Source of the DNA: Paracoccus fontiphilus
Lineage (GTDB): Bacteria; Pseudomonadota; Alphaproteobacteria; Rhodobacterales; Rhodobacteraceae
Assembly (NCBI RefSeq): GCF_017356265.1
Contig: NZ_JAFNAW010000025.1
Location: forward strand, 1 to 47,918
DNA length: 47,918 bases
Reading direction: 5' to 3'
Within the stretch, counting starts at the first letter, position 1, and every line of letters begins with the position of its first letter. Below are positions 33,453-43,202 of this stretch, one piece after another. A program made the translations under genes and the position numbers. The notes under the pieces are model-generated. The model was given only the letters and a program-made list of their open reading frames with translations, was not told the origin of the DNA and made no database searches.

Positions 33453-34724
33453 ATGTTTCTGGAAATTCTCGTCGTCCTGCTGCTGACGATGTTCAACGGC
33501 GTCCTGGCCATGTCCGAACTGGCCATCGTCTCGGCCCGGCCGGCGCGGCTCAAGGTCATGGCGGCCGAGGGCAGCAGCGGCGCGCAGACCGCGCTGGAAC
33601 TGGGGGCCGAACCCGGCCGCTTCCTGTCCAGCGTCCAGATCGGCATCACCCTGGTCGGCGTCCTGTCCGGTGCCTTTTCGGGCGCCACGCTGGGCACCCG
33701 CCTGACCGCCGCCCTGATCGAAAGCGGCATGGCGCCCGCCTTGGCCCGGACCCTGGGCGTCGGCGGCGTCGTCGTGCTGATCACCTACCTGTCGCTGATC
33801 ATCGGCGAACTGGTGCCCAAGCAGATCGCCCTGCGCTCGCCCGAAGGCGTGGCCACCCGCATCTCGCCGTTGATCCTGTTCATCTCGCGGATCGCCGCGC
33901 CCATCGTCTGGATTCTCGACAAGTCGGGCAATGTCGTGCTGCGGCTTCTGGGGCAGTCGGGCGAATCCGAACGCGGCATCTCGGACGAGGAAATCCGCGT
34001 GATGCTGTCCGAGGCCCGCACCGCCGGCGTGATCGAACCCGCCGAGACCGAGATGATCGCCGGCGTCATGCGCATCGCCGACCGGTCGGCCCGCGGGCTG
34101 ATGACCCCGCGCCACGAGGTCGAATCCGTCGACGTGGGCGAACCGGCCTCGGACGTGCTGCAACGCTTCCGCGACAGCCGCCGGTCCCGCCTCCTGGTCC
34201 GCGAGGGCAGCGACGACGACATCATCGGCGTCCTCAGCCTGCGCGACCTCTTGTCCGAGGACGTGACCGACCTGCGCCCGCTGGTCCAAGAGGTGCCGGT
34301 GATCCGCGAGGGCCTGCCCGCCCTGAACGTGATCGAGGAATTGAAGGCCAGCCCCGCCCACATGCTGTTGGTCTATGACGAATACGGCCATTTCGAGGGC
34401 GTCATCACCGCGATGGACCTGCTGGAGGCCATCGCGGGCGACTTCCCCGAGCCGGGCGACGACGAGCCCAAGGCGGTGCGGCGCGACGACGGAAGCTGGC
34501 TGGTGGCCGGCTGGATGCCCGCCGACGAATTCGCCGAAATGATCGGCCTGACCCTGCCCGAGGATCGCGACTACCAGTCCGTCGCGGGTCTTGTCCTGGA
34601 CCGCGCGGGCGTGCTGCCCGACGTGGGGGCGCGCATCTCGGTCGGGGGATGGCAGATCGAGGTCGTGGACCTTGACGGCCGCCGGATCGACAAGCTGCTG
34701 GTCTCGCAGCTTGCCGAGGCGTGA
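33453..34724 (+). CDS. DUF21/CNNM and CBS-domain protein (HlyC/CorC family)
   Basis: A 423-residue membrane protein. An N-terminal CNNM/DUF21 domain (EILVVLLLTMFNGVLAMSELAIVSARPARL, then GELVPKQIALRSPE) precedes two CBS motifs (MTPRHEVESVDV... IIGVLSLRDLL and HMLLVYDEYGHFEGVITAMDLLEAIAGDF) and a CorC/HlyC transporter-associated domain (WLVAGWMPADEFAEMIG). Such proteins are implicated in Mg2+ or other cation homeostasis despite the haemolysin name. The start has only a weak AAAGTGA upstream. It is convergent with the NCS2 permease, with three bases between stops. Confidence 0.9.
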   Translation: MFLEILVVLLLTMFNGVLAMSELAIVSARPARLKVMAAEGSSGAQTALELGAEPGRFLSSVQIGITLVGVLSGAFSGATLGTRLTAALIESGMAPALARTLGVGGVVVLITYLSLIIGELVPKQIALRSPEGVATRISPLILFISRIAAPIVWILDKSGNVVLRLLGQSGESERGISDEEIRVMLSEARTAGVIEPAETEMIAGVMRIADRSARGLMTPRHEVESVDVGEPASDVLQRFRDSRRSRLLVREGSDDDIIGVLSLRDLLSEDVTDLRPLVQEVPVIREGLPALNVIEELKASPAHMLLVYDEYGHFEGVITAMDLLEAIAGDFPEPGDDEPKAVRRDDGSWLVAGWMPADEFAEMIGLTLPEDRDYQSVAGLVLDRAGVLPDVGARISVGGWQIEVVDLDGRRIDKLLVSQLAEA

Positions 34725-34727
34725 GGG

Positions 34728-36014
34728 TCAGGCCCCGCGCCGGTCGCGGCCGATGCCCAGAAGCTGATAGATCACCAGGGCGGCCAGCGTCGACGTGCCG
34801 ATCCCGCCCAGGGCAAAGCCGCCGATGGTGACGGTGAAGTCGCCCGCCCCCAGGATCAGCGCCACGCCCACGGTGAAAAGGTTCCGCGGGTCGGAAAAGT
34901 CCACCCGGTTGTCCACCCAGATCCGCGCCATGGCGCTGGCGATCAGGCCGAAGACCGACACGGCCAGTCCCGCCAGCACCGGCGCGGGGATCGTTTGCAG
35001 GATCGCGCCGAACTTGGGCGACAGGCCCAGCAGGATCGCGATGACGGCGGCGACCGGGAAGATCAGCGTGGAATAGACCTTGGTCATCGCCATGACGCCG
35101 ATGTTCTCGGCATAGGTCGTGACCCCGGTCCCGCCCCCTGCCCCGGCGATCATCGTGGCAAGCCCGTCGCCCAGAAAGCCGCGCCCGATATAGCGGTCCA
35201 TGTTCTGCCCGGTGATCGCGCCAAGCGCCTTGATGTGGCCCAGGTTCTCGGCCACCAGGACGACGGCGACGGGGGCGATCATGCTGATGGCGGTCCAGTC
35301 GAATTGCGGCGCGGTGAAGTTCGGGATGCCGAACCAGGCGGCCTGCCCCACGCGGGAAAAGTCGATCCCGGGCACGAGGCCCGCGCCATTGCCGAAGACC
35401 AGCACCAGCCCGTAGCCGAAAGCCAGCGCGATCAGCACGGCGATCCGCCGCGTGGCGCGCGTGCCATAGGCCGACACCATCGCCATGCACAGCACGGTGG
35501 CCAGGGCGATGGCCAGATGCGCCATGCTGCCCTTCAACTGGCCCACGGCGACGGGCGCCAGGTTCAGCCCGATGGACACCCCGATGGCCCCGGTCACGGC
35601 GGGCGGCATCAGCCGCTCGACCCAGCCGGTCCCGGCGGCCATCACCACCAGCCCGATCAGCGCATAGACCAGCCCCGCCGCGATGATCCCGCCCAGGGCC
35701 ACGCCGATGTTCGGATTGGCCCCGCCGCCCGCGAATCCGGTCGCGGCCATCACCACCGCGATGAAGGCGAAGGACGATCCCAGATAGCTGGGCACCCGCC
35801 CGCCGGTGATCGCGAAGAACAGCAGCGTGCCGATGCCGGAAAAGAACACCGCCACGTTCGGATCGAAGCCCATGATCAGCGGCGCCAGGATCGTCGATCC
35901 CGACATCGCCAGCAGGTGCTGGAAGCTCATGGGAATGGCTGCGGCCCAGGGCAGCTTCTCGTCAGGAAGGACCGTGGCGCCGGTGGCCGGGCGCCAGAGG
36001 GGAAAATAGCCCAT
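34728..36014 (-). CDS. NCS2 nucleobase permease (uracil permease-like)
   Basis: A 428-residue permease with about 14 helices. [55 protein letters not shown], the [19 protein letters not shown] motif and [23 protein letters not shown] are the NCS2 signature regions, the last carrying the substrate-binding Glu. The pattern is closest to uracil/UraA-RutG-like carriers. ATG 36014 (GAGAGA upstream) is chosen; the reading frame upstream to 36284 is antisense to the acyl-CoA dehydrogenase. Confidence 0.9.
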   Translation of the reverse strand: MGYFPLWRPATGATVLPDEKLPWAAAIPMSFQHLLAMSGSTILAPLIMGFDPNVAVFFSGIGTLLFFAITGGRVPSYLGSSFAFIAVVMAATGFAGGGANPNIGVALGGIIAAGLVYALIGLVVMAAGTGWVERLMPPAVTGAIGVSIGLNLAPVAVGQLKGSMAHLAIALATVLCMAMVSAYGTRATRRIAVLIALAFGYGLVLVFGNGAGLVPGIDFSRVGQAAWFGIPNFTAPQFDWTAISMIAPVAVVLVAENLGHIKALGAITGQNMDRYIGRGFLGDGLATMIAGAGGGTGVTTYAENIGVMAMTKVYSTLIFPVAAVIAILLGLSPKFGAILQTIPAPVLAGLAVSVFGLIASAMARIWVDNRVDFSDPRNLFTVGVALILGAGDFTVTIGGFALGGIGTSTLAALVIYQLLGIGRDRRGA

Positions 36015-36144
36015 CGTCTCTCTCGGGGATGTTGATTCTGGCGGCAGGCTTAGCCGATCCGCGCGGGCAGACCAATCACCCGCGATTTGGCCTTTCGGGA
36101 CGGCGCCACCTGTCGCTACTCTCGCCGCGACCAAGGAGGAACAC

Positions 36145-37344
36145 ATGTCCACCCCATCCCCCAAGGGCGCTGCCTTCGACTGGGCCGACCCTTTCCTGCT
36201 GAACGACCAGTTGAGCGCCGAGGAGCGCATGATCCGCGACGCGGCTGCGGCATTCGCCGCCGACCGGCTGGCCCCGCGCGTCACCGACGCCTATCTGAAC
36301 GAAACGACCGACCCCGAGATTTTCCGCGAAATGGGCGCGGCGGGCCTGCTGGGCGTCACGGTGGACGACGCCTATGGCGGCGTCGGCGCCTCCTACGTGG
36401 CCTATGGCCTGGTCGCGCGCGAGATCGAGCGGGTTGACTCCGGCTATCGCTCCATGGCCTCGGTGCAAAGTTCGCTGGTGATGTTCCCGATCGAGGCTTA
36501 CGGCAGCGAGGACCAGAAGCGGCGCTATCTGCCGAAGCTGGCGACCGGGGAATTCATCGGCTGTTTCGGGCTGACCGAACCGGATGCCGGATCGGACCCG
36601 GCCGGCATGAAGACCCGCGCCCGCAAGACCGATGGCGGCTATGTGCTGAACGGCGCGAAGATGTGGATCTCGAACTCGCCCATAGCCGATGTGTTCGTGG
36701 TCTGGGCCAAGTCCGACGCCCATGGCGGCAAGGTGCGCGGCTTCGTGCTGCAAAAGGGCACCAAGGGCCTTTCCGCCCCTAAGATCGAGGGCAAGCTGAG
36801 CTTGCGCGCCTCCGTCACCGGCGAGATCGTGATGGAGAACGTGGAGGTCGGCGAGGACGCCCTGCTGCCCGGCGCGGAAGGGATGGGCGGGCCCTTCGGC
36901 TGCCTCAACCGCGCGCGCTATGGCATCAGCTGGGGCGCCATGGGCGCGGCCGAGGATTGCTGGTTCCGCGCCCGCCAGTATGGCCTTGACCGCCACCAGT
37001 TCAACCGTCCCCTGGCCGCGACGCAGCTGTTCCAGAAGAAGCTGGCCGACATGCAGACGGAAATCGCGCTTGGGCTGCAGGCCAGCCTGCGGGTCGGGCG
37101 GCTGTTCGACGAAGGCCGCTTCGCGCCCGAGATGATCTCGATCGTCAAGCGCAACAACTGCGGCAAGGCGCTGGAGATCGCGCGCATGGCCCGCGACATG
37201 CATGGCGGCAACGGCATCTCCAGCGAATACCACGTCATCCGTCACGCGCAGAACCTGGAGACCGTGAACACCTACGAAGGCACACATGACGTCCACGCGC
37301 TGATCCTGGGCCGCGCGCAGACCGGGATCCAGGCCTTTGGCTGA
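36145..37344 (+). CDS. gcdH: Glutaryl-CoA dehydrogenase
   Basis: FAD acyl-CoA dehydrogenase (399 aa) that oxidises and decarboxylates glutaryl-CoA to crotonyl-CoA in lysine, hydroxylysine and tryptophan breakdown. [18 protein letters not shown] is the FAD/substrate loop, [17 protein letters not shown] follows, the arginine-rich [17 protein letters not shown] is typical of GCDH, and the catalytic Glu is in [23 protein letters not shown] before the ATG is a strong ribosome-binding site. The next gene, a CaiB-type CoA-transferase, starts within its last codons, so glutarate activation and oxidation are likely coupled. Confidence 0.93.
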   Translation: MSTPSPKGAAFDWADPFLLNDQLSAEERMIRDAAAAFAADRLAPRVTDAYLNETTDPEIFREMGAAGLLGVTVDDAYGGVGASYVAYGLVAREIERVDSGYRSMASVQSSLVMFPIEAYGSEDQKRRYLPKLATGEFIGCFGLTEPDAGSDPAGMKTRARKTDGGYVLNGAKMWISNSPIADVFVVWAKSDAHGGKVRGFVLQKGTKGLSAPKIEGKLSLRASVTGEIVMENVEVGEDALLPGAEGMGGPFGCLNRARYGISWGAMGAAEDCWFRARQYGLDRHQFNRPLAATQLFQKKLADMQTEIALGLQASLRVGRLFDEGRFAPEMISIVKRNNCGKALEIARMARDMHGGNGISSEYHVIRHAQNLETVNTYEGTHDVHALILGRAQTGIQAFG

Positions 37345-38482
37345 GCCGCCGCTGAAGGGCCTGCGCGTGGTCGAACTGGCCCGGATCCTCGCCGGGCCGT
37401 GGATCGGGCAGACGCTGGCCGACCTGGGCGCCGAGGTGATCAAGGTCGAGGCGCCCGAGGGCGACGACACCCGCCGCTGGGGCCCGCCCTTCATCGACCG
37501 GCTCCGCGCGGACGGCACGACCGAACGGGTGGCCGCCTATTTCCACGCCGCGAACCGGGGCAAGACCTCGGTCACCTGCGATTTTGACGATCCCGCCGAT
37601 CTGGACCGGCTGCACGGGCTGATCGACGGGGCTGACGTGGTGGTCGAGAACTTCAAGGTCGGCGGGCTGGGGCGTTTCGGGCTGGACTACCCCACGCTCT
37701 CGGCGCGCAATCCGCGGCTGGTCTATGCCTCGGTCACCGGCTTCGGCCAGGACGGGCCGCGCGCATCGCAGCCGGGCTATGACTTCCTGATCCAGGGCAT
37801 GTCGGGGATCATGGACCTGACCGGCAGCCCCGAGGGCGAGCCGCAAAAGGTCGGCGTGGCCTGGATCGACATCTTCACCGGGCTTTACGGGGTGATCGCG
37901 GTGCAGGCGGCCTTGGCGGAACGCCAGCGGTCCGGACGCGGGCAGCACCTGGATCTGTCGCTGCTGGACTGCGGGGTGGCGGTGCTGGCCAACCAGGCCA
38001 CGAACTACCTGCTGGGCGGGACCGTGCCGCACCGGCTGGGCAACGCCCATCCCAACATCGTGCCCTATCAGCTTTTTCCGGCCTCCGACGGCCACCTGAT
38101 CGTGGCCTGCGGCAACGACCGGCAGTTCGCGGCGCTGTGCCGGGTGCTGGACCTGCCCGACCTGCCCGCCGATCCCGACTATGCCACCAACCCCGCCCGC
38201 GTGGCCCATCGCGACCGGCTGGTGCCGCTGCTGACGGCTGCCACCGTCCGGCGCACGCGCGCCGACCTGATCGCCGCGATGGAGGCGGCGGGCGTCCCGG
38301 CAGGCCCCGTCAACGACGTGGCCGAGGCGCTCTCCGACCCACAGGTCGCCGCGCGCGGCCTGCGGGTCGCACCCGAAGGCATTGCCGGGCTGCGCACACC
38401 GATCCGCTTTGGCCGCAGCGGCATGGCCCATGACCGCGCGGCCCCCGCGCTCGGGGACGGCAAATGGGGGTTCGCGCAATGA
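37337..38482 (+). CDS. CaiB/BaiF family CoA-transferase (succinyl-CoA:glutarate type likely)
   Basis: Class III CoA-transferase of 381 aa. [45 protein letters not shown] is the family N terminus; SYHAANRGK-like [34 protein letters not shown] and [12 protein letters not shown] (probable catalytic Asp) follow. Adjacent to gcdH it is most simply a succinyl-CoA:glutarate CoA-transferase feeding glutaryl-CoA to the dehydrogenase. The only start giving the full N terminus is a TTG at 37337, overlapping gcdH by eight bases. Confidence 0.88.
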   Translation: MAEPPLKGLRVVELARILAGPWIGQTLADLGAEVIKVEAPEGDDTRRWGPPFIDRLRADGTTERVAAYFHAANRGKTSVTCDFDDPADLDRLHGLIDGADVVVENFKVGGLGRFGLDYPTLSARNPRLVYASVTGFGQDGPRASQPGYDFLIQGMSGIMDLTGSPEGEPQKVGVAWIDIFTGLYGVIAVQAALAERQRSGRGQHLDLSLLDCGVAVLANQATNYLLGGTVPHRLGNAHPNIVPYQLFPASDGHLIVACGNDRQFAALCRVLDLPDLPADPDYATNPARVAHRDRLVPLLTAATVRRTRADLIAAMEAAGVPAGPVNDVAEALSDPQVAARGLRVAPEGIAGLRTPIRFGRSGMAHDRAAPALGDGKWGFAQ

Positions 38483-38485
38483 AAA

Positions 38486-38509
38486 ACCCCCGCCGGTCAG
38501 GGCGGGGGT
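38486..38509 (-). terminator. Terminator between CoA-transferase and Bax-inhibitor-like genes
   Basis: ACCCCCGCC-ggtcag-GGCGGGGGT, a 9-bp perfect stem. On the minus strand it is followed by TTTTTCA, so it is a strong intrinsic terminator for the YccA-like gene; on the plus strand it can also end the gcdH operon. Confidence 0.85.
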
Positions 38510-38534
38510 CAAGACGGTCAGGCTGTCCTGCAGG

Positions 38535-39281
38535 TCACTCGCGGTTGCCCATGAACTGCAGCAGGAACATGAACAGGTTCAGGAAGTCCAGGTACAGCTG
38601 CAAGGCGCCCATGATGGCGGTCTTGCCGATGAAGTCCCGGTCCGAACCGGCCAGTTGCAGATAGGTGTTCTTGATGTTCTGCGTGTCATAGGCGGTCAGG
38701 CCCGCGAAGATCAGCACGCCCAGGATGGAAATCGCGAACTGCATTCCCGACGACTGCAGGAAGATGTTCACGATGGAGGCCACGATCAGGCCGATCACGC
38801 CCATGATCAGGAAGCTGCCCCAGCCCGAGATGTCCTTCTTCGTGGTATAGCCCCACAGCGACAGGCCCGCGAAGGCGATGGCCGTCACCAGGAAGGTCTG
38901 CACGATCGAGGTGCCGGTATAGACCAGGAAGATCGAGGAGATCGACAGGCCCATCAGCGCGGCGAAGCCGTAGAACAGCATGGTCGCGGCCGAGACCGAA
39001 AGCCGGTTGATCGCGGCGCCGAAGGCGAACACGACCAGCAGCGGCGCGAACATGATCACCCACTTCAGCGGCGAGGCGTAGATCGCGGTGCCAAGCTGGG
39101 TCAGTTGCCCCGACGCGTCCACGGCGGCGGCGCTGATGCCATAGGCGGCGACGGCGGTTACACCCATGCCGACCGCCATCAGCCCATAAACCTTGTTCAT
39201 GTAGGCCCGCAGCCCTTCGTCGATCACCGCCTGGCGGGTGCCGACGCGCTGCGTGGTGCGGTAAGTGTTGTAATCTGCCAT
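38535..39281 (-). CDS. Bax inhibitor-1/YccA family membrane protein
   Basis: A 248-residue, seven-helix membrane protein. RAYMNKVYGLMAVGMGVTAVAAYG, LTAYDTQNIKNTYLQ with the conserved Asp, and GALQLYLDFLNLFMFLLQFMGNRE at the C terminus are family marks. Bacterial members conduct or regulate Ca2+ in some systems or interact with FtsH (YccA); which applies here is unknown. ATG 39281 with GGGAGAGA upstream is preferred over 39302. Confidence 0.93.
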   Translation of the reverse strand: MADYNTYRTTQRVGTRQAVIDEGLRAYMNKVYGLMAVGMGVTAVAAYGISAAAVDASGQLTQLGTAIYASPLKWVIMFAPLLVVFAFGAAINRLSVSAATMLFYGFAALMGLSISSIFLVYTGTSIVQTFLVTAIAFAGLSLWGYTTKKDISGWGSFLIMGVIGLIVASIVNIFLQSSGMQFAISILGVLIFAGLTAYDTQNIKNTYLQLAGSDRDFIGKTAIMGALQLYLDFLNLFMFLLQFMGNRE

Positions 39282-39397
39282 CAATCTCTCCCTACGAGGC
39301 ATGTCGACACGTGCCGACTTATGGCCTCCATATTGGCATGATCGGCCCTTGATTCAATGCTGGCAAGGCCCCGCGCGCGCGCAGTTTTACGCAGTTG

Positions 39398-40354
39398 TTA
39401 CAGGGTTACGACGATCTTTCCGACCGACCTGCGGCTGCGCAGCAGGTCGAAGGCCTCGGCGATGCGGTCCAGGGGCATCGTCTCGCCCACCACCGGAGCA
39501 AGCCGGCCGTCCCCGAACATGCGGAACAGGTCGGTCATGCTGTCCGACATGGCCCGGGAGTCCAGCCCCGCATAGCCGCCCCAGTAGAAGCCGTGGATGG
39601 CGATGTTCTTGACCAGGGCATGGTTCAGCGGCAGCACGGGCGGCCTTCCGCCCGCGAAGCCGATGACCAGGAAACGCCCGCCGGGGCTCAGCGCGCGGAA
39701 CGCAGCCTCGCCCGCGTCACCGCCCACGGCGTCATAGACGACATCCGCCCCGCCCAGGTCGCGCAATGCCGCCTTGAGGTCGTCGCAACCAGCGCTGTCG
39801 ATGACCTCGTCCGCACCCGCCCGGCGCACAACGTCCAGCCTGTCCCGCCCGCGCGCGACGCCGATGACGCGCGCACCCATGGCGTGTCCGATCTCGACGG
39901 CGGTCAGGCCGACGCCCCCCGCCGCGCCAAGAACGGCCAGCGTTTCCCCGGCGCGCAGGGCCGCCCGCGTCTGCAGGGCCAGGTGGCTGGTGCCATAGGC
40001 GATCTGGAAGCCGCCCGCCTGCTCGAAGGTCATCGCGTCAGGCAGGACGGTGCAGGCGGTGGCGGGAACGGCCACGAGTTGGGCCATGGTCCCCGCCGCC
40101 AGAACCGCCACGCGGTCGCCCGCGCGAAGGCCGCTGCCGGGGGGTGCGGCCACCACCTCGCCCGCGCCTTCGAGCCCCGGAACGAAGGGCGGCTCCTGCC
40201 GTTCCTGGTATTCGCCCCGGGCCTTCAGCAGGTCGGCGAAGTTCAGCGCCGCCGCCCTGATCCTGACCAGGACCCCGTCCGGACCCGGCTGCGGCGGGGG
40301 CGCGGTGCGCAGGACCGGCTCGCCGCCAAGTTGTTCGACCACCGCGATTCGCAT
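39398..40354 (-). CDS. MDR-family NAD(P)H:quinone oxidoreductase-like protein
   Basis: A 318-residue zinc-independent medium-chain oxidoreductase. LNFADLLKARGEYQERQEPPFVPGLEGAGEV is the substrate-side domain with no structural zinc cysteines; AVLGAAGGVGLTAVEIGHAMGARVIGVARG is the Rossmann nucleotide-binding motif; GKIVVTL ends the protein. Typical activities are quinone or enone reduction with NADPH. The start is uncertain: ATG 40354 gives the family N terminus (MRIAVVEQLGG), while ATG 40387 has a better purine-rich upstream. Confidence 0.87.
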   Translation of the reverse strand: MRIAVVEQLGGEPVLRTAPPPQPGPDGVLVRIRAAALNFADLLKARGEYQERQEPPFVPGLEGAGEVVAAPPGSGLRAGDRVAVLAAGTMAQLVAVPATACTVLPDAMTFEQAGGFQIAYGTSHLALQTRAALRAGETLAVLGAAGGVGLTAVEIGHAMGARVIGVARGRDRLDVVRRAGADEVIDSAGCDDLKAALRDLGGADVVYDAVGGDAGEAAFRALSPGGRFLVIGFAGGRPPVLPLNHALVKNIAIHGFYWGGYAGLDSRAMSDSMTDLFRMFGDGRLAPVVGETMPLDRIAEAFDLLRSRRSVGKIVVTL

Positions 40355-40462
40355 GATAGCGGCAACATCGGAGTTCAGCGTTTTCATCAAGTCTCTCATC
40401 ACCGTATCCGGAACCGGTCATACCGCCCGGCGGGACCTGTCTTTTTGGTCAGAAACGCGGCC

Positions 40463-40477
40463 GTTAACCAGGTTAAC
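40463..40477. promoter_or_regulatory. GTTAACC palindrome upstream of XRE regulator
   Basis: GTTAACC-a-GGTTAAC is a perfect 7+7 inverted repeat. A third GTTAAC occurs at 40537-40542, two bases before the regulator's ATG. The arrangement suggests autoregulation by the XRE protein or control by another regulator; it resembles paired CtrA half-sites but the spacer between TTAA units is five bases, not seven. Confidence 0.5.
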
Positions 40478-40543
40478 ACTCGAAAATTGAGGAAAGTTGG
40501 GGTAGCGCTTCCTTAGATTGAATGAAGTGGTAAGGTGTTAACG

Positions 40544-40903
40544 ATGAAGCATGGTGTAGACGTTCATGTCGGTAAGCGCATCCGTCACCGTCGCTGGATG
40601 ATTGGAATGACGCAACAACAATTGGCCGACAAGGTTGGTATCAAGTTCCAGCAGATCCAGAAATACGAAACCGGGATGAACCGTGTTTCGGCGTCCCGCC
40701 TGTGGGATATCGCGCGCGCGGTGGATGTGCCGGTCAGCTTCTTCTTCGAAGGCCTGCACGAAAGCGACGCCCCCGAGGAGGTCGCGGGCGACATCCTGGC
40801 CGACAAGGAAGCGCTGCAACTGGTGCGGGCGTATTATACCATGCCGGTCGCGCAACGCCGCCAGATCTTCGAACTGGCCCGCGTCCTGTCCGACGCCGCG
40901 TGA
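40544..40903 (+). CDS. XRE-family helix-turn-helix transcriptional regulator
   Basis: A 119-residue regulator with a Cro/C1-type HTH at about residues 9-65 (VGKRIRHRRWMIGMTQQQLADKVGIKFQQIQKYETGMNRVSASRLWDIARAVDVPVSFFFEG). The rest (LADKEALQLVRAYYTMPVAQRRQIFELARVLS) is a short helical dimerisation region. Very similar small regulators are common and highly conserved in Rhodobacteraceae and Rhizobiales; targets are not known to me. ATG 40544 (AAGG nine bases upstream) is preferred over GTG 40535. Confidence 0.9.
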   Translation: MKHGVDVHVGKRIRHRRWMIGMTQQQLADKVGIKFQQIQKYETGMNRVSASRLWDIARAVDVPVSFFFEGLHESDAPEEVAGDILADKEALQLVRAYYTMPVAQRRQIFELARVLSDAA

Positions 40904-41022
40904 TCTTGCCGACGGCGCGGGCGATCCCCGCGCCGTATCTTCCGCCTCCCCCTTCTCTGCCACTGGCAGGACCGTGCCGTTCGGGTTAGTCCTTGCTCGC
41001 GAAACGGACCAAGGGGGCGGCG

Positions 41023-41817
41023 ATGCAGGACGCGCAGGACATCATCAATGCAGCGCACCAGATGGCCGATGCCGCCCGCACGGCCATCCTGCCCTTTTTC
41101 CGCACCGCCGGCCTGGCCGCCGACAACAAGTGGCAGTCCGGATTCGATCCCGTGACCGAGGCCGACCGGGCCGCCGAACGCGCCATGCGCGACGTGCTGG
41201 CCCGGCTTCGCCCGAACGACGCCATCCTGGGCGAGGAATACGGAGCGACCCCCGGCACCAGCGGGCTGACCTGGATACTTGACCCCATCGACGGCACCCG
41301 CGCCTTCCTGTGCGGCGCGGCAAGCTGGGGCGTGCTGATCGGGTTGTCCGATGGCGGCGCCATCCGCTATGGCCTGATCGACCAGCCTTACACACGCGAA
41401 CGCTTCGAGGGCGGCTTCGGCCGCGCGCGCCTTCTGTCCGACGCAGGAGAGCGGCCCTTGGCGGTGCGCGACGTCGGCCTGGCCCAAGCCACGCTGCTTA
41501 CGACCTATCCCGAGGTCGGGACGGCAGACGAGGCCGCCGCCTTCCGCCGCGTCTCGGCGCAGGTGCGGCTGACGCGCTATGGGCTTGACTGCTATGCCTA
41601 TGCCCTGCTGGCCCTGGGCCAGGTCGATCTGGTGATCGAGGCGGGGCTGCAGTCCTATGACATCGCCGGACCGCTTGCGGTGGTTCAGGCGGCGGGCGGA
41701 ATCGTCACCGACTGGCAGGGCGGACCGGCACACCGGGGGGGACAGGTGATCGCCGCCGCGTCGCCGGATCTGCACCGCGCGGCGCTTGCACTGCTGAACG
41801 CCGGAGAGGCCGCATGA
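41023..41817 (+). CDS. hisN: Inositol-monophosphatase-family phosphatase, histidinol-phosphatase type
   Basis: A 264-residue Mg2+-dependent phosphatase. FDPVTEADRAAE, ILGEEYG, WILDPIDGTRAFLCG and SYDIAGPLAVVQAAGG are the metal-binding motifs of the superfamily in order. The GEEYG and RAF variations resemble HisN-type histidinol-phosphatases (last-but-one step of histidine synthesis), but inositol or 3'-nucleotide phosphatases cannot be excluded. GGGGG precedes ATG 41023. It overlaps mgtE by four bases. Confidence 0.82.
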   Translation: MQDAQDIINAAHQMADAARTAILPFFRTAGLAADNKWQSGFDPVTEADRAAERAMRDVLARLRPNDAILGEEYGATPGTSGLTWILDPIDGTRAFLCGAASWGVLIGLSDGGAIRYGLIDQPYTRERFEGGFGRARLLSDAGERPLAVRDVGLAQATLLTTYPEVGTADEAAAFRRVSAQVRLTRYGLDCYAYALLALGQVDLVIEAGLQSYDIAGPLAVVQAAGGIVTDWQGGPAHRGGQVIAAASPDLHRAALALLNAGEAA

Positions 41818-43202
41818 CCGAGCAGGCCCCCGCCCCCGACGATCAGGCCGACGGCGACGAATTCCTGCCCCGTCGCGCGCTGCTGGACCAGATCGACGCC
41901 GCCATCGCGGACGGCGACGCCGAACGGCTGAACCTGCTGCTGGAGCCGATGCACGGCGCCGACATCGCCGACATCATCGAGCGCCTGACCCCTGCCGAGC
42001 GCCGGACCTTCCTCGGCCTGTATTCCGGCGAGATCGACGGCGAGATCCTGTCCGAGATCGACGAGGCGATCCGCGACGAGGTGATCGAGCAGCTTCCCCC
42101 CGAGGTCGTGGCCGAGGCCGTCCGGGAAATGGACAGCGACGATGTCGTGGACCTTGTCGAGGACATGGACGAGCCCGAGCGGGCCGAGATCCTGGCCGCG
42201 CTTGACGCGACCGACCGCGCCGCCGTCCAGCAGGCGCTGGCCTATCCCGAATACTCCGCCGGCCGCCTGATGCAGTCCGAGGTCGTGACCGCCCCCGAGC
42301 ACTGGACCGTGGGCGAGGCCGTGGCCTTCCTTCAATCCGAGGACTGGCTGCCCGAGCAGTTCTACCACATCGTCCTGGTCGATCCCCGCCGCCATCCGCT
42401 GGGCTATGTCACGCTGGGGCGGCTGCTGGCATCGGCGCATTCCACCCCCCTGCGCGACATCACCGAGGACAGCTTCCGCACCATCAGCGCCTTTGCCGAG
42501 GAAGCGGACGTGGCCTATGTCTTCAACCAGTATCACCTGATCTCGGCCCCCGTGGTGGACCGCGACGACCGGCTGGTGGGGATCATCACCATCGATGACG
42601 CCATGGCCGTCCTGGACGAGGAGCACGAGGAGGACATCCTGCGCCTGGCCGGCGTGGGCGACGAATCCAGCCTGACCGACAGCGTGGTCCAGACCGCCCG
42701 GCAGCGCGTGCCCTGGCTGGCGACCAACATCCTGACGGCGGTGGCGGCGGCATCGGTGATCGGCCTGTTCGAAAGCTCGATCGCCAAGCTGGTCGCCCTG
42801 GCGGTGCTGATGCCCATCGTGGCGTCCATGGGCGGCAACGCGGGCACGCAGACGCTGACGGTCGCGGTGCGCGGGTTGGCGACCAAGGGGCTGACCAAGG
42901 ACAATTCCATGCGCGTGATCCGGCGCGAGGCGGCGGTGGGCCTGCTCAACGGGGCGATCTTCGGACTGGCCATCGGCTGCGTCACGTTTTTCTGGTTCGG
43001 CAGCTTCGGCCTTGGCGCGGTGATCGGCCTGGCGATGGTCATCAACCTGACCATCGCCGCGCTGGCGGGCATCCTTGTGCCGCTGACGCTGGAAAAGCTG
43101 GGCGCGGACCCGGCGCTCGCCTCGCCCACATTCGTCACCACGGTCACGGATGTCGTGGGCTTCTTCGCCTTTCTGGGACTGGCCACGGTGATGCTGCTAT
43201 GA
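41814..43202 (+). CDS. mgtE: Magnesium transporter MgtE
   Basis: A 462-residue Mg2+ channel. The N domain (ADIADIIERLTPAERRTFLGLYSGE, acid-rich) and two CBS motifs (PEYSAGRLMQSEVVTAPEHWTVGEAV; VVDRDDRLVGIITIDDAMAVL) sense cytoplasmic Mg2+; five C-terminal helices form the pore, with AVLMPIVASMGGNAGTQTLTVAVRGLA and the PLTLEKLGADPALASPTFVTTVTDVVGFF segment. The start overlaps the phosphatase stop (ATGA) and its stop overlaps the next start (ATGA), so three genes are co-translated. A Mg2+ riboswitch is excluded by this overlap. Confidence 0.96.
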   Translation: MTEQAPAPDDQADGDEFLPRRALLDQIDAAIADGDAERLNLLLEPMHGADIADIIERLTPAERRTFLGLYSGEIDGEILSEIDEAIRDEVIEQLPPEVVAEAVREMDSDDVVDLVEDMDEPERAEILAALDATDRAAVQQALAYPEYSAGRLMQSEVVTAPEHWTVGEAVAFLQSEDWLPEQFYHIVLVDPRRHPLGYVTLGRLLASAHSTPLRDITEDSFRTISAFAEEADVAYVFNQYHLISAPVVDRDDRLVGIITIDDAMAVLDEEHEEDILRLAGVGDESSLTDSVVQTARQRVPWLATNILTAVAAASVIGLFESSIAKLVALAVLMPIVASMGGNAGTQTLTVAVRGLATKGLTKDNSMRVIRREAAVGLLNGAIFGLAIGCVTFFWFGSFGLGAVIGLAMVINLTIAALAGILVPLTLEKLGADPALASPTFVTTVTDVVGFFAFLGLATVMLL

